From HXMU1420-13 sp965601825 (GTDB lineage: Bacteria > Bacteroidota > Rhodothermia > Balneolales > Balneolaceae): a stretch of DNA of 64,000 bases. Below the pieces are notes generated by a model, which was given only the letters and a program-made list of their open reading frames with translations, had not been told where the DNA came from and made no database searches. The translations under genes and the position numbers were made by a program. Shown here piece by piece: positions 26,583 through 34,677 of the stretch (its first letter is position 1; the number at the start of each line of letters is the position of its first letter). The stretch is taken from assembly GCA_965601825.1 (NCBI GenBank), contig OZ271839.1:1-64000 (forward strand). Reading direction: 5' to 3'.

Positions 26583-26630
26583 AATGAAATCGTTGACAGA
26601 CACCAAAGATAAAGACACTTCAAAAATCAG

Positions 26631-27788
26631 TCAAGATGAAATTGCTTTATTTAACACCTCACACTCTAAGCAACGCTTTTGCATACAATAGGTATTAAAC
26701 TGATGCACTAACCCAATTTTAGTCCTTACAGTTCGCGAAGAAATTGAATCAAAAATTCCAAATTTCTGCTTTATTGATTTAGGAACCTCAATTGAACTGT
26801 GTTTCCAAAGAGCTGCAATCTCATACTTAAGATTATTTGAATGTAATAAGGTACCAAGTGCGTACATAGCCGGAACGTAGAATGAAACAAATAACCTATG
26901 ATTATGAGAGGTTTGAGTTAATCCGCAAGCTCGTAGCAATTCGAACCAGATTTCTTTTGGATTTTCGGAGATGAACATCTGGAAGTCTTTTTGATGGATC
27001 GCAAAAAATAATTTGACGGCCTGTTCGACTCTTATTTTCGGGCGAGTTGTTAGTCTTATTCCTTTTGAATTCCAACCGATGCTTAGACTAAAGTCTTCTA
27101 TGCTTTTTTGTTGGGATTGTACAGCCCGTTTAAAATCATCTTTGAACTGTTTGATGACGAATCGAGCTAATTCTTTCATTTGATCTCGATTACCAGGAAC
27201 ACCGAAAGCATCACAAAGAGTAATAAATAATGCGTTTTTCCAGGCTTGTGATATGATCTCATGCTCATCGATATAGTTCAGAAAAATCCCAACTTTTTGT
27301 TCAAGATATTCTTGTTGTGCTTTTTCAATTTGCAACTCAAAAACAGCGGGCGAAATGGATGGAATTAAACCGTTACATGCCAGTTTAGAATTTGGTCGAG
27401 AACTAGTTATAGAAAGTAGAGAAGCCAAATATTTATAGATATTCAAGGTTGTTGTAGCATGACCTGCAAGCGTTCTAACCTCAGTTTGTAGTTTAGACTC
27501 TGCTACAACATGGAGAATTACTTTGTCGTAATTGAGATCCAGATGGTGCTTGTGCGCATACCAATCTTTCGATTCCTTGTGAATTTCAACAGCTCCATGA
27601 AGAATCAAATCATCTATTCGTATTCTTGCATTTAGAAAATCTGGACCATCCCTTTGATTGAGCTCCCCTATATCCAAGATTGATACTTTTTTACCATCTT
27701 GACTAATCAACTCAAACTGGCAAAGCAGTCTACTTTGCCATATTTCATGCAGATCTTTCTCTAGAAAATCATTCTTGTTAAGTGACAT
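26631..27788 (-). CDS. DUF2851 family protein
   Basis: Soluble 385-residue protein of a Bacteroidota-type family of unknown function. Recognisable landmarks are LHEIWQSRLLCQFEL near the N-terminus, GPDFLNARIRIDDLILHGAVEIH and WYAHKHHLDLNYDKVILHVV. The C-terminus carries a Cys-His cluster (HQFNTYCMQKRCLECEVL) that looks able to bind metal. The embedded acid and Lys residues (GPDF, EIHK) are reminiscent of a PD-(D/E)XK nuclease core, but this is only a suggestion. The start overlaps the end of the YtxH gene by 11 bp, so the two are coupled. Confidence 0.85.
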   Translation of the reverse strand: MSLNKNDFLEKDLHEIWQSRLLCQFELISQDGKKVSILDIGELNQRDGPDFLNARIRIDDLILHGAVEIHKESKDWYAHKHHLDLNYDKVILHVVAESKLQTEVRTLAGHATTTLNIYKYLASLLSITSSRPNSKLACNGLIPSISPAVFELQIEKAQQEYLEQKVGIFLNYIDEHEIISQAWKNALFITLCDAFGVPGNRDQMKELARFVIKQFKDDFKRAVQSQQKSIEDFSLSIGWNSKGIRLTTRPKIRVEQAVKLFFAIHQKDFQMFISENPKEIWFELLRACGLTQTSHNHRLFVSFYVPAMYALGTLLHSNNLKYEIAALWKHSSIEVPKSIKQKFGIFDSISSRTVRTKIGLVHQFNTYCMQKRCLECEVLNKAISS

Positions 27789-28065
27789 CTTTCATATCAG
27801 CATCATTCAGATGTACATCTTCCGTTGCTTCATATAAATCCGGAATCGATCCTTTAATATTTTCTGAGATCTTTTCGAGTTTTCTCTCGCTCTCTTCTAT
27901 GATCTTGTGCCCTTTATCTTCAACCCAATGTTTCGCATCACTTGAGTGTTCTGAAATCCAGCGCCGATTATCTCTCCCACTTTGTGGTGTAATTAGCATA
28001 CCTACAACCACTCCGGCTGAGAAAGAAACCAGTGTAGTTACTATGGTGCCTAATGTTTTGCTCAT
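27778..28065 (-). CDS. YtxH-domain membrane-anchored protein
   Basis: 95-residue protein with a single N-terminal membrane helix rich in small residues (TIVTTLVSFSAGVVVGMLITPQSG) followed by a charged helical tail, the layout of the YtxH/GvpP family. Function is unknown; relatives are often linked to stress. It overlaps the DUF2851 gene by 11 bp and is divergent from the PyrR-like gene. Confidence 0.8.
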   Translation of the reverse strand: MSKTLGTIVTTLVSFSAGVVVGMLITPQSGRDNRRWISEHSSDAKHWVEDKGHKIIEESERKLEKISENIKGSIPDLYEATEDVHLNDADMKDVT

Positions 28066-28083
28066 GGTTCTTTCCTGTTTTGG

Positions 28084-28096
28084 TTAACACTGTTAA
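28084..28096. promoter_or_regulatory. Inverted repeat in the ytxH/pyrR-like divergent promoter region
   Basis: TTAACA-c-TGTTAA, 6-bp arms with a one-base spacer, 18 bp from the YtxH ATG and within the 122-bp divergent region. It may be an operator; no regulator is identified. Confidence 0.35.
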
Positions 28097-28187
28097 TATA
28101 ACGTTTGGATTTCTTAATTTAATGCTTCAAAATCAAAATAGTTAATTATTTAATTTACCTTTTCACTACTAACTAAAAGCGGGTACG

Positions 28188-28682
28188 ATGCAACACCTCA
28201 CATTGATGGATCAAAACCATATTCAGCGAACAATTAAAAGGCTTGCAATACAAGTCTGGGAATTGATGGGGAGCGCAGATGAATTGATTATATTCGGTCT
28301 TAATGATCGGGGTTATGCAACTGCTGCCGAGTTAACTGAATATCTTAAATCGATTTCAGACCAAAAAATTGAACTCCATCGCTATGATGTTGCTGACAAA
28401 GGTCAAAAAGATCCTATCCCAAATTGTACAGAAAAATCCGTCTTAATTGTTGATGATGTGATTTTTTCAGGCAAAACCATGTTTAGCGCGCTATCAACCA
28501 TTTGTTATTCAAACGAGCCTACCATGATTGAAATACTGACACTGGTAGATCGTGGTCATCGAATGTATCCAATCCTTAGTGAGTTAACAGGAATATCTGT
28601 TCCAACCAAATTTGGTGAACATATCGAAGTAATCCTGGATCAGGGTAAAGTCTCTGAAGTTGTACTATTCAAAAACACATAA
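28188..28682 (+). CDS. PyrR-like phosphoribosyltransferase-fold protein
   Basis: 164-residue PRTase-fold protein. The PRPP-binding loop is VLIVDDVIFSGKTM, and the later LTLVDRGHRMYPILSELTGISVPT matches PyrR proteins (LVDRGHRELP, then VPT). PyrR binds pyr mRNA or acts as uracil phosphoribosyltransferase; which activity applies here is not visible. The N-terminus is longer than needed (MQHLTLMDQNHIQRTIKRLA) but has the normal PyrR start helix. No attenuator is seen next to pyrF. It is first of a run of four plus-strand genes, with an 18-bp gap to the DUF3078 gene. Confidence 0.85.
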   Translation: MQHLTLMDQNHIQRTIKRLAIQVWELMGSADELIIFGLNDRGYATAAELTEYLKSISDQKIELHRYDVADKGQKDPIPNCTEKSVLIVDDVIFSGKTMFSALSTICYSNEPTMIEILTLVDRGHRMYPILSELTGISVPTKFGEHIEVILDQGKVSEVVLFKNT

Positions 28683-28699
28683 TATCCTTTACAATTGTA

Positions 28700-29563
28700 A
28701 TGAAACAGTTCTTAATACTTCTAATTTTTTCATCTATAACTATTTCAATTTCTGCCCAAGAAACAGTAATCATTCCTGATACTTTAGATAATGAATGGGC
28801 GATATCATGGGTAGCAGGTTTGAATGGTTCACAGTCTACTTTTAGTAACTGGGCTGCAGGTGGCCAGAACAATGTAGCTGCAACATTCTTTACCAGAGTA
28901 AATGGCGCATTTCGTAAAGGCAATTTCACCTATGGATATGTATTTAATATTCGATATGGGATCACAAATATTGAAGGTGAAGAGAGTAGAAAAACGGATG
29001 ATCGCCTCGCAACAAAACACCGTGCAGCTTATATCCTTAACGACAAGAATACACTGAATGCATTTGCAGAGTTAACATTTGTAACTCAATTCTATGATGG
29101 ATATGATTATTCAACAGATCCTAGAACAAGAATTTCTGATTTTATGGCTCCGGGTTATTTTACACAAAGCACGGGAATTGCATTTACTCCTAAAAATTTT
29201 GTGTCATTTGAAGCTGGCTTAGCCCTTAAACAAACGATCGTAAATGATGATGCTCTGGTTCCCGGCTATGGCGTTGAAGCTGGTAATAATATCTTCTCTG
29301 AAGGTGGTTTTACAACCGGTATTAGTTTTAGCAAAGAAATTCTCCCAAACGTGAATTACACAAGCCAGTTTCAAACATTCAATAATTTGAAAAAGAGTCT
29401 TGTAAGTACAGATGTTGCCTGGGCAAATGAAATTGTTGGTAAGATCAATGATTATTTGTCAGCTTCATTTCAATTCGAAATGATTTACGATGATGACGTA
29501 GTTGCAGATGAGCTTCAAACCAAGCAAATTCTAGCGGCCGGCTTGTTAGTCAACCTTCGTTAA
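28700..29563 (+). CDS. DUF3078 outer-membrane beta-barrel protein
   Basis: 287 residues with a cleavable signal peptide (MKQFLILLIFSSITISISAQ, cut after AQ). The mature part begins with the family landmark WAISWVAGLNGSQSTFSNWAAGGQNN and continues as alternating amphipathic beta strands (FNIRYGITNIEG, NTLNAFAELTFVTQF), ending in an aromatic/Leu-rich strand (QILAAGLLVNLR). This matches the DUF3078 family of predicted Bacteroidota outer-membrane barrels of unknown cargo. Its TAA overlaps the ATG of the next gene by one base (TAATG), coupling it to a decarboxylase. Confidence 0.87.
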   Translation: MKQFLILLIFSSITISISAQETVIIPDTLDNEWAISWVAGLNGSQSTFSNWAAGGQNNVAATFFTRVNGAFRKGNFTYGYVFNIRYGITNIEGEESRKTDDRLATKHRAAYILNDKNTLNAFAELTFVTQFYDGYDYSTDPRTRISDFMAPGYFTQSTGIAFTPKNFVSFEAGLALKQTIVNDDALVPGYGVEAGNNIFSEGGFTTGISFSKEILPNVNYTSQFQTFNNLKKSLVSTDVAWANEIVGKINDYLSASFQFEMIYDDDVVADELQTKQILAAGLLVNLR

Positions 29564-30909
29564 TGGATCACACTTCAAGAAAATTATTAGCAAAAGCTTT
29601 GGATGAATTCCAGCAATGGAAAGATTCATTCGGTGCTTTTTCTTTAGATGACACTCTTCAAATTGATGAAAATAAGCTAGAGTCTATTCTAAGCGGATTG
29701 GTTGATCGACTAAAAGGAAATTACCCGTTTCATCATCCGGTCTATGCAGGACAGATGTTAAAAACACCGCATTCGGTGGCATGGGCAGCTTATTCTCTGG
29801 CAATGACCATCAACCCAAATAATCATGCCCTTGATGGTGGGCCTCCATCATCCGAAATGGAGAAAGAAGTTCTTGCAATGCTTGCGGATTTCTTTGGATT
29901 TGGAAATAAATACCTGGGTCACTTAACCTCTAGTGGTACAATTGGGAATCTTGAAGCACTTTGGGTCGCTAGAGAATCGCATCCCACTAAGAAAATCGCA
30001 TTCTCCCAAAACGCTCATTATACCCATTCAAGAATGTGTCAGGTTTTGGGAATTGATCATATTACCATTCCAATTAATCAAGATGGTGATTTTGACTTTT
30101 CTGATTTGGATGCTACCCAAATTGGAACTCTAGTTGTGACATTGGGAACAACCGGGCTTGGCGAAGTTGAACCTCTTAATCAGGCTTTAGAATGGGCTAA
30201 AAGTAAAGGAATAAGAGTTCACATCGATTCAGCTTATGGTGGTTTCTTCAGATGTTTAAAAGACTCTGATTTAATCGACGGAACGTCCTGGAAATTAATG
30301 CAAGAAGCAGATTCTATAGTTGTTGATCCACACAAACATGGATTACAACCTTACGGTTGTGGGGTCGTTCTTTTTAAAGATCCGGCGGTTGGTCGATTTT
30401 ATAAACACGATTCGCCTTATACCTATTTTACTTCTGATGATCTGCATTTAGGTGAAATAAGTTTGGAATGTTCGCGAGCCGGCGCAGCAGCTGTTGCTTT
30501 TTGGGCTACTTTACAATGTTTCCCACTTAAGGAAGATAAGGGCTTCGGCGCCATTCTAGCTAAATGTAGAAAAGCGGCTTTGGATGGTTATTCGTTGATT
30601 GTTAATAGTGAAAAGCTGAAGGTGTACAAGAAACCTGAGCTAGATATACTTACCTATTTCCCGATTAACGAATCCACGATAAACGTTTCTCAGATTTCGA
30701 ATTTATCTAAGAACGTTTTCCAGAAAGGCATGAATGACCATAGCTTTTTCCTATCGCTTTATAAAGTGCCGTCATCTGATTTTACTCGCCTTCATCCACA
30801 GTTTGAAGCTGACCAAGATACTGTAACCATCTTGCGCAGTGTGTTAATGCGACCAGAACATGCTGATTTTATTCCGGAGTTGATCCAAAGGATTGAAAAT
30901 GCTATCTAA
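29563..30909 (+). CDS. Group II PLP-dependent decarboxylase (glutamate/aspartate/aromatic type)
   Basis: Cytosolic fold type I decarboxylase of 448 residues. The PLP lysine is in VVDPHKHGLQPYGCG. GHLTSSGTIGNLEAL and HIDSAYGGFF are the cofactor-binding segments, and HHPVYAGQMLKTPHSVAWAAY forms the substrate side. The group decarboxylates glutamate, aspartate, tyrosine or other amino acids; the side chain specificity cannot be assigned here. The TAATG junction with the DUF3078 gene indicates cotranscription, an unusual pairing of a barrel and a decarboxylase that may only reflect packing. Confidence 0.88.
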   Translation: MDHTSRKLLAKALDEFQQWKDSFGAFSLDDTLQIDENKLESILSGLVDRLKGNYPFHHPVYAGQMLKTPHSVAWAAYSLAMTINPNNHALDGGPPSSEMEKEVLAMLADFFGFGNKYLGHLTSSGTIGNLEALWVARESHPTKKIAFSQNAHYTHSRMCQVLGIDHITIPINQDGDFDFSDLDATQIGTLVVTLGTTGLGEVEPLNQALEWAKSKGIRVHIDSAYGGFFRCLKDSDLIDGTSWKLMQEADSIVVDPHKHGLQPYGCGVVLFKDPAVGRFYKHDSPYTYFTSDDLHLGEISLECSRAGAAAVAFWATLQCFPLKEDKGFGAILAKCRKAALDGYSLIVNSEKLKVYKKPELDILTYFPINESTINVSQISNLSKNVFQKGMNDHSFFLSLYKVPSSDFTRLHPQFEADQDTVTILRSVLMRPEHADFIPELIQRIENAI

Positions 30910-30914
30910 TCCCA

Positions 30915-31778
30915 ATGGGGTTAATATTACAAACAAAGAAATGTGCGAGCTGCGGTGACGAATTTGACACTACATTTTGCCCGAAATGTGGAGAGCGCCG
31001 ATTAACGGAAAAAGACTATTCAGCTTTTTCTCTAGTCAACGATTTTATAGTTGATGTTTTTAACATTGAGAATAAGTTCTGGCGAACGCTTCGAACATTC
31101 CTAGTTCGACCTTCTAGATATGTTGATGAGTATATTAAGGGAGCACGCAAGAAATACATTTCACCGATCAAACTATTCCTGATTGCAAACGCCTGGTATT
31201 TCCTTTTCCCGGCAATGGATACTTTTAAATCAACATGGAACACACAATTAGAACGTCTTCCACACAGTGATCTTTTAAATGGGTTTTTAGTACGATTTCA
31301 AGAAAATACAGGACTTTCATTCTCAGAATTTGAAGGGATGTTTAACGATGACACTGCCGTGATCTCAAAACTTTTCTTGATTATCCAGCCCCTCATTTTT
31401 GGCTTAATTACTTACCTGCTTTACATTAAGAAGCGAAAAGAAAAGCCGATTATTCATCATTTTAATCACAGCCTGAACATTTATGCTTTTCTCCTCCTGA
31501 TAGCTACAAGCACGATACCAATTCTCTATAATCTTACAGCGGCTCTAATTGATTCACAAGCTATGCGAGATTTCCGCGACGAAAGCACAATGACGATCTT
31601 CATTTTCATAATTATGAATGCCTTTGGATACCTGCTCTACAAGAAATTCTTCGCAGAAAAATGGTACCACGTGCTATGGAAAGTCGCAGCCTTAAACTTT
31701 CTGTTTATCCCGCTATTACAAATCTACCGTTTCATCCTGCTTTGGATTACGCTCGGTTGGATTTGGTTAACCGTTTAA
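30915..31778 (+). CDS. DUF3667 zinc-ribbon membrane protein
   Basis: 287 residues. The N-terminus has a CxxC...CxxC zinc ribbon (CASCGDEFDTTFCPKCGERRL). Family-typical residues follow: FLVRPSRYVDEYIKGARKKYISPIKLFL. Four or five transmembrane helices occupy about 90-287. The family is frequent in Bacteroidota and has no known function. It starts 5 bp after the decarboxylase stop, and its last 4 bp overlap the convergent small membrane protein gene. Confidence 0.85.
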   Translation: MGLILQTKKCASCGDEFDTTFCPKCGERRLTEKDYSAFSLVNDFIVDVFNIENKFWRTLRTFLVRPSRYVDEYIKGARKKYISPIKLFLIANAWYFLFPAMDTFKSTWNTQLERLPHSDLLNGFLVRFQENTGLSFSEFEGMFNDDTAVISKLFLIIQPLIFGLITYLLYIKKRKEKPIIHHFNHSLNIYAFLLLIATSTIPILYNLTAALIDSQAMRDFRDESTMTIFIFIIMNAFGYLLYKKFFAEKWYHVLWKVAALNFLFIPLLQIYRFILLWITLGWIWLTV

Positions 31779-31987
31779 TTAAAAGCCTTTTCATTAAACC
31801 CAAAATCACGCCAAAATTTTGGAGCAAACCTCATTGAACAATAGCCAATGAGTAGTGAAGCCGAAATCATACCCACTAATGAAATAGTAGAAACTTCATC
31901 AAACTTTCCCAGATTGATAAGTAAAAATGTACAGGCAGCTAGGATAAACCCTCTAAGAAATAAATTAAATCTCGCTTTCATAGTCAT
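31775..31987 (-). CDS. Small hypothetical membrane protein
   Basis: 70 residues with two predicted membrane helices (LFLRGFILAACTFLLINLG and TISLVGMISASLLIGYCSMRF) and short charged ends. No family is recognised. The ATG at 31987 or the one at 31981 could serve. It overlaps the DUF3667 gene by 4 bp at the 3' end. The helical pattern and clean placement make it more likely real than chance. Confidence 0.5.
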   Translation of the reverse strand: MTMKARFNLFLRGFILAACTFLLINLGKFDEVSTISLVGMISASLLIGYCSMRFAPKFWRDFGFNEKAFN

Positions 31988-32077
31988 TTTCTTTAGAGTA
32001 TAAGTTTTAATAATGACTTATTGAAATCACCTGTTGAATTAATTAAACATTCCTAAATCCCTACTCAAAAGGGAGCT

Positions 32078-32112
32078 TAATTCGTAATTCTTAATTGATA
32101 ATTCTTAATTCA
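32078..32112 (+). repeat. Degenerate heptanucleotide array, 5 x TAATTCn
   Basis: Five consecutive 7-mers TAATTCG, TAATTCT, TAATTGA, TAATTCT, TAATTCA, 35 bp. The unit matches the perfect array at 12690-12717, showing that one family recurs 20 kb apart. It lies 26 bp from the stop of the aldehyde dehydrogenase gene. Confidence 0.85.
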
Positions 32113-32137
32113 ATCAACGAAGCTTTAGCGTAGTTGA

Positions 32138-33646
32138 TCACACATCAAAAGAAATACCCTGAGCCAACGGTAATTCTGCTCCCCAGTTGATGGTATTGGT
32201 TTGGCGGCGCATGTATCCTTTCCATGCATCAGAACCGGACTCACGTCCACCACCGGTTTCTTTTTCCCCTCCGAACGCTCCACCGATTTCAGCTCCACTG
32301 GTCCCAATGTTGATGTTTGCAATACCACAATCAGATCCGGCTGCACTTAAGAATCCTTCGGCTTCTCTCATGTTCAAAGTAAACATGGAAGAGCTCAATC
32401 CTTGCTTCACCCCATTTTGTATAGCGATAGCTTCATCAACGGTAGAGTATTTCATTAAATAAAGAATAGGCGCAAAAGTCTCTTCCTGAACAATATTATA
32501 GTGATTCTTAACTTCTGCGAGAGCAGGTCGCACATAATTGCCATCTTCATCCAATGCTTCACCGCCGTATATAACTTTACCACCTTCTTTTTCAATTTCC
32601 TTCAATGCATTTTGCATAGCGTCAACCGCAAGCTGATCTATTAGTGGCCCAACTAATGTATCCGGCTCCAATGGATCACCAATGGTAATATTCTCATAAA
32701 TATTGATGAGTCGATCTTTAACCTTATCATATACTGATTCATGAATAATCAGACGGCGAGTGGATGTACAGCGCTGACCAGCAGTACCTACTGCACCGAA
32801 CACAGTTGCGCGAACACTCATTTCGATATCCGCATTTTCACTGATAATAATTGCGTTATTTCCACCAAGTTCGAGAATGGTTTTTCCAAGTCTACCACCA
32901 ACAGTCTTTGCAACTTCTTTACCCATTCTGATAGATCCTGTTGCTGAAATCAAAGGAATGCGCTCATCTTCAGTCATCCATTCACCCACTTCACGATCAC
33001 CGGTAACTAAATTGAAAATACCTTCAGGAAGATTATTCTCTTTAAGAACTTTAGCTACAATTTTTTGAACTGCAACTCCGCATAATGGAGTTTTTTCAGA
33101 ACCTTTCCAGATCATCACATCACCACAAACAGCTGCAAGCATAGCGTTCCAGCTCCAAACAGCAACCGGGAAGTTGAAAGCTGAAATAATTCCAACAATC
33201 CCAAGAGGATGCCATTGCTCGTACATTCTGTGTTCTGGTCGTTCACTATGCATGGTCAGTCCATACAATTGACGGCTCAAACCCACAGCAAAATCACATA
33301 TATCGATCATCTCTTGAACTTCACCCAATCCTTCCTGATGGATTTTCCCCATTTCGTAAGTCACTAACTTTCCAAGAGGCTCTTTGTACTCACGTAATTT
33401 CTGTCCTATTTGGCGAACAATTTCCCCTCTTTGAGGCGCAGGCATGGCTCTCCAAATTAGAAAAGCTTCCTGTGCTTTTTCTACAACCTGGTCGTATTGC
33501 TCTCTTGTAGTGATACTTACATTAGCAATTTTTTTCCCATCAACAGGGGTGTGACTAGGAATTACTTCCTTGCTTTCGAAATTTTGTAACCCTGTGCTCG
33601 TTCCCGCATTTACTCCTTCTATGCCAAGCTTCTTTAAAAAATCCAT
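32138..33646 (-). CDS. Aldehyde dehydrogenase, ALDH7 (alpha-aminoadipic semialdehyde) type
   Basis: 502-residue NAD(P)-dependent aldehyde dehydrogenase. The catalytic Cys is in GTAGQRCTSTRRL and the general base Glu is in TILELGGNNAIII. The proton shuttle Asn is in SAFNFPVAVW. The N-terminal FTP-DG-style segment and the YEQWHPLGIVGIISAFNFP block match the ALDH7A1/AmaB subfamily, which oxidises alpha-aminoadipic semialdehyde in lysine breakdown or betaine aldehyde-like substrates; that specificity is inferred from motif similarity. No lysine catabolic neighbour is present. An alternative is a broad-range stress aldehyde dehydrogenase. The start is the ATG at 33646. Confidence 0.9.
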   Translation of the reverse strand: MDFLKKLGIEGVNAGTSTGLQNFESKEVIPSHTPVDGKKIANVSITTREQYDQVVEKAQEAFLIWRAMPAPQRGEIVRQIGQKLREYKEPLGKLVTYEMGKIHQEGLGEVQEMIDICDFAVGLSRQLYGLTMHSERPEHRMYEQWHPLGIVGIISAFNFPVAVWSWNAMLAAVCGDVMIWKGSEKTPLCGVAVQKIVAKVLKENNLPEGIFNLVTGDREVGEWMTEDERIPLISATGSIRMGKEVAKTVGGRLGKTILELGGNNAIIISENADIEMSVRATVFGAVGTAGQRCTSTRRLIIHESVYDKVKDRLINIYENITIGDPLEPDTLVGPLIDQLAVDAMQNALKEIEKEGGKVIYGGEALDEDGNYVRPALAEVKNHYNIVQEETFAPILYLMKYSTVDEAIAIQNGVKQGLSSSMFTLNMREAEGFLSAAGSDCGIANINIGTSGAEIGGAFGGEKETGGGRESGSDAWKGYMRRQTNTINWGAELPLAQGISFDV

Positions 33647-33744
33647 TCAGTTTATTTTATTGATTGGTACTTTAGCGGGAAGAAGATAGCTATTTCGGAA
33701 ATTGTTTTGTTCTTTTTTATAACGGTCAGCAATATATATCTGGG

Positions 33745-34509
33745 ATGAAAAATACATCACAAACACACATTACCTTAATCAGAAAATTAAAGCAGCGAAA
33801 ACACCGAATGCTGGAGGGCAGATTCCTTATTGAAGGTCAACGTGCCATCGATCAGGTGCTCAAAAATGGTATTGTTGATGTGGAGTCAATTCATATCAAC
33901 GCAAGCAAACTTGATCATTTTAAAGGTGTGAATGAAAAGCTGCATTTAGTTGATCCGGGCACTTTCAAATCACTTTCGGATACAGAAACTCCACAAGGCG
34001 TATTAGCGATTTGCAAAATACCTGAGTCTAAACCCTTAGCTGAGATTGCAAATGGATCAGGAATAATTATAGCATGTGATGCAATACAGGATCCGGGAAA
34101 TATGGGAACAATAATACGTTCCGGAGTCTGGTACGGGGCATCCGCACTTTTATTGGGTACAGGTTCAGTCGATATTTTTAATCCAAAAGTAGTTCGAAGT
34201 ACAGCCGGTGCAACGGGCATAATTCCTTCGAATAGTTGCGAACTAGCAGAAACGCTCCCTCTATTTCAAGAACATGGTTGGGATATTTTTCTTTTGGATG
34301 GAAACGATGGAGCAGTTTCGATTCTGGATCAACCTTTAAATAGCAAAACGATTTTAGTGGTTGGAAATGAAGCAAACGGGCTTTCTGATTCACTCAAATC
34401 CTCTAAGTTTAAGCGTGTTCTGCTTCCTTCAAAATCTCCACAAATGTATGTTGAAAGCCTAAATGCTGGCGTTGCTATTAGCATAGCCTTGGCGATTGTG
34501 AATAAATAA
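33745..34509 (+). CDS. SpoU/TrmH-family RNA 2'-O-methyltransferase
   Basis: 254-residue AdoMet-dependent methyltransferase of the trefoil-knot class. Motif 1 is DAIQDPGNMGTIIRSGVWYGA, motif 2 is LVVGNEANGLSDSL, and motif 3 is QMYVESLNAGVAISIAL. The N-terminal 75 residues (ITLIRKLKQRKHRMLEGRFLIEGQRAI) are the RNA-binding substrate-recognition domain of the RlmB/TsnR-like group. An rRNA 2'-O-ribose target is expected, but the nucleotide cannot be named. It is a monocistronic gene divergent from the ALDH gene. Confidence 0.93.
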   Translation: MKNTSQTHITLIRKLKQRKHRMLEGRFLIEGQRAIDQVLKNGIVDVESIHINASKLDHFKGVNEKLHLVDPGTFKSLSDTETPQGVLAICKIPESKPLAEIANGSGIIIACDAIQDPGNMGTIIRSGVWYGASALLLGTGSVDIFNPKVVRSTAGATGIIPSNSCELAETLPLFQEHGWDIFLLDGNDGAVSILDQPLNSKTILVVGNEANGLSDSLKSSKFKRVLLPSKSPQMYVESLNAGVAISIALAIVNK

Positions 34510-34571
34510 GTTGATAACTCAGTACAGTTTTATCTTTTAATTAAGATTCTCATAAATCTCCCATTAGTTTT

Positions 34572-34596
34572 CCACATCCGTTGCATCTGGATGTGG
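34572..34596 (+). other. Perfect hairpin in the phoH leader
   Basis: CCACATCC-N9-GGATGTGG, an 8-bp perfect stem 81 bp upstream of the PhoH ATG. There is no T-tract after it, so it is not an ordinary terminator. It may be a processing signal or an operator. Confidence 0.45.
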
Positions 34597-34677
34597 CATT
34601 GATTTAATTCAGTGAAAGTTCTTTTACATCATCTACAATAAACCCGGCGGTTACGCTTGTCATAAACCCATTTGCCC

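Noticed and set aside
26354..26623. Small frames running through the tRNA-Gln region
   Set aside because: They read across the tRNA and the 5' end of prs in the wrong frame; the tRNA fold is convincing.
34572..34596. Terminator of the SpoU methyltransferase gene
   Set aside because: The stem is followed by CATTGATTT, not a T run.
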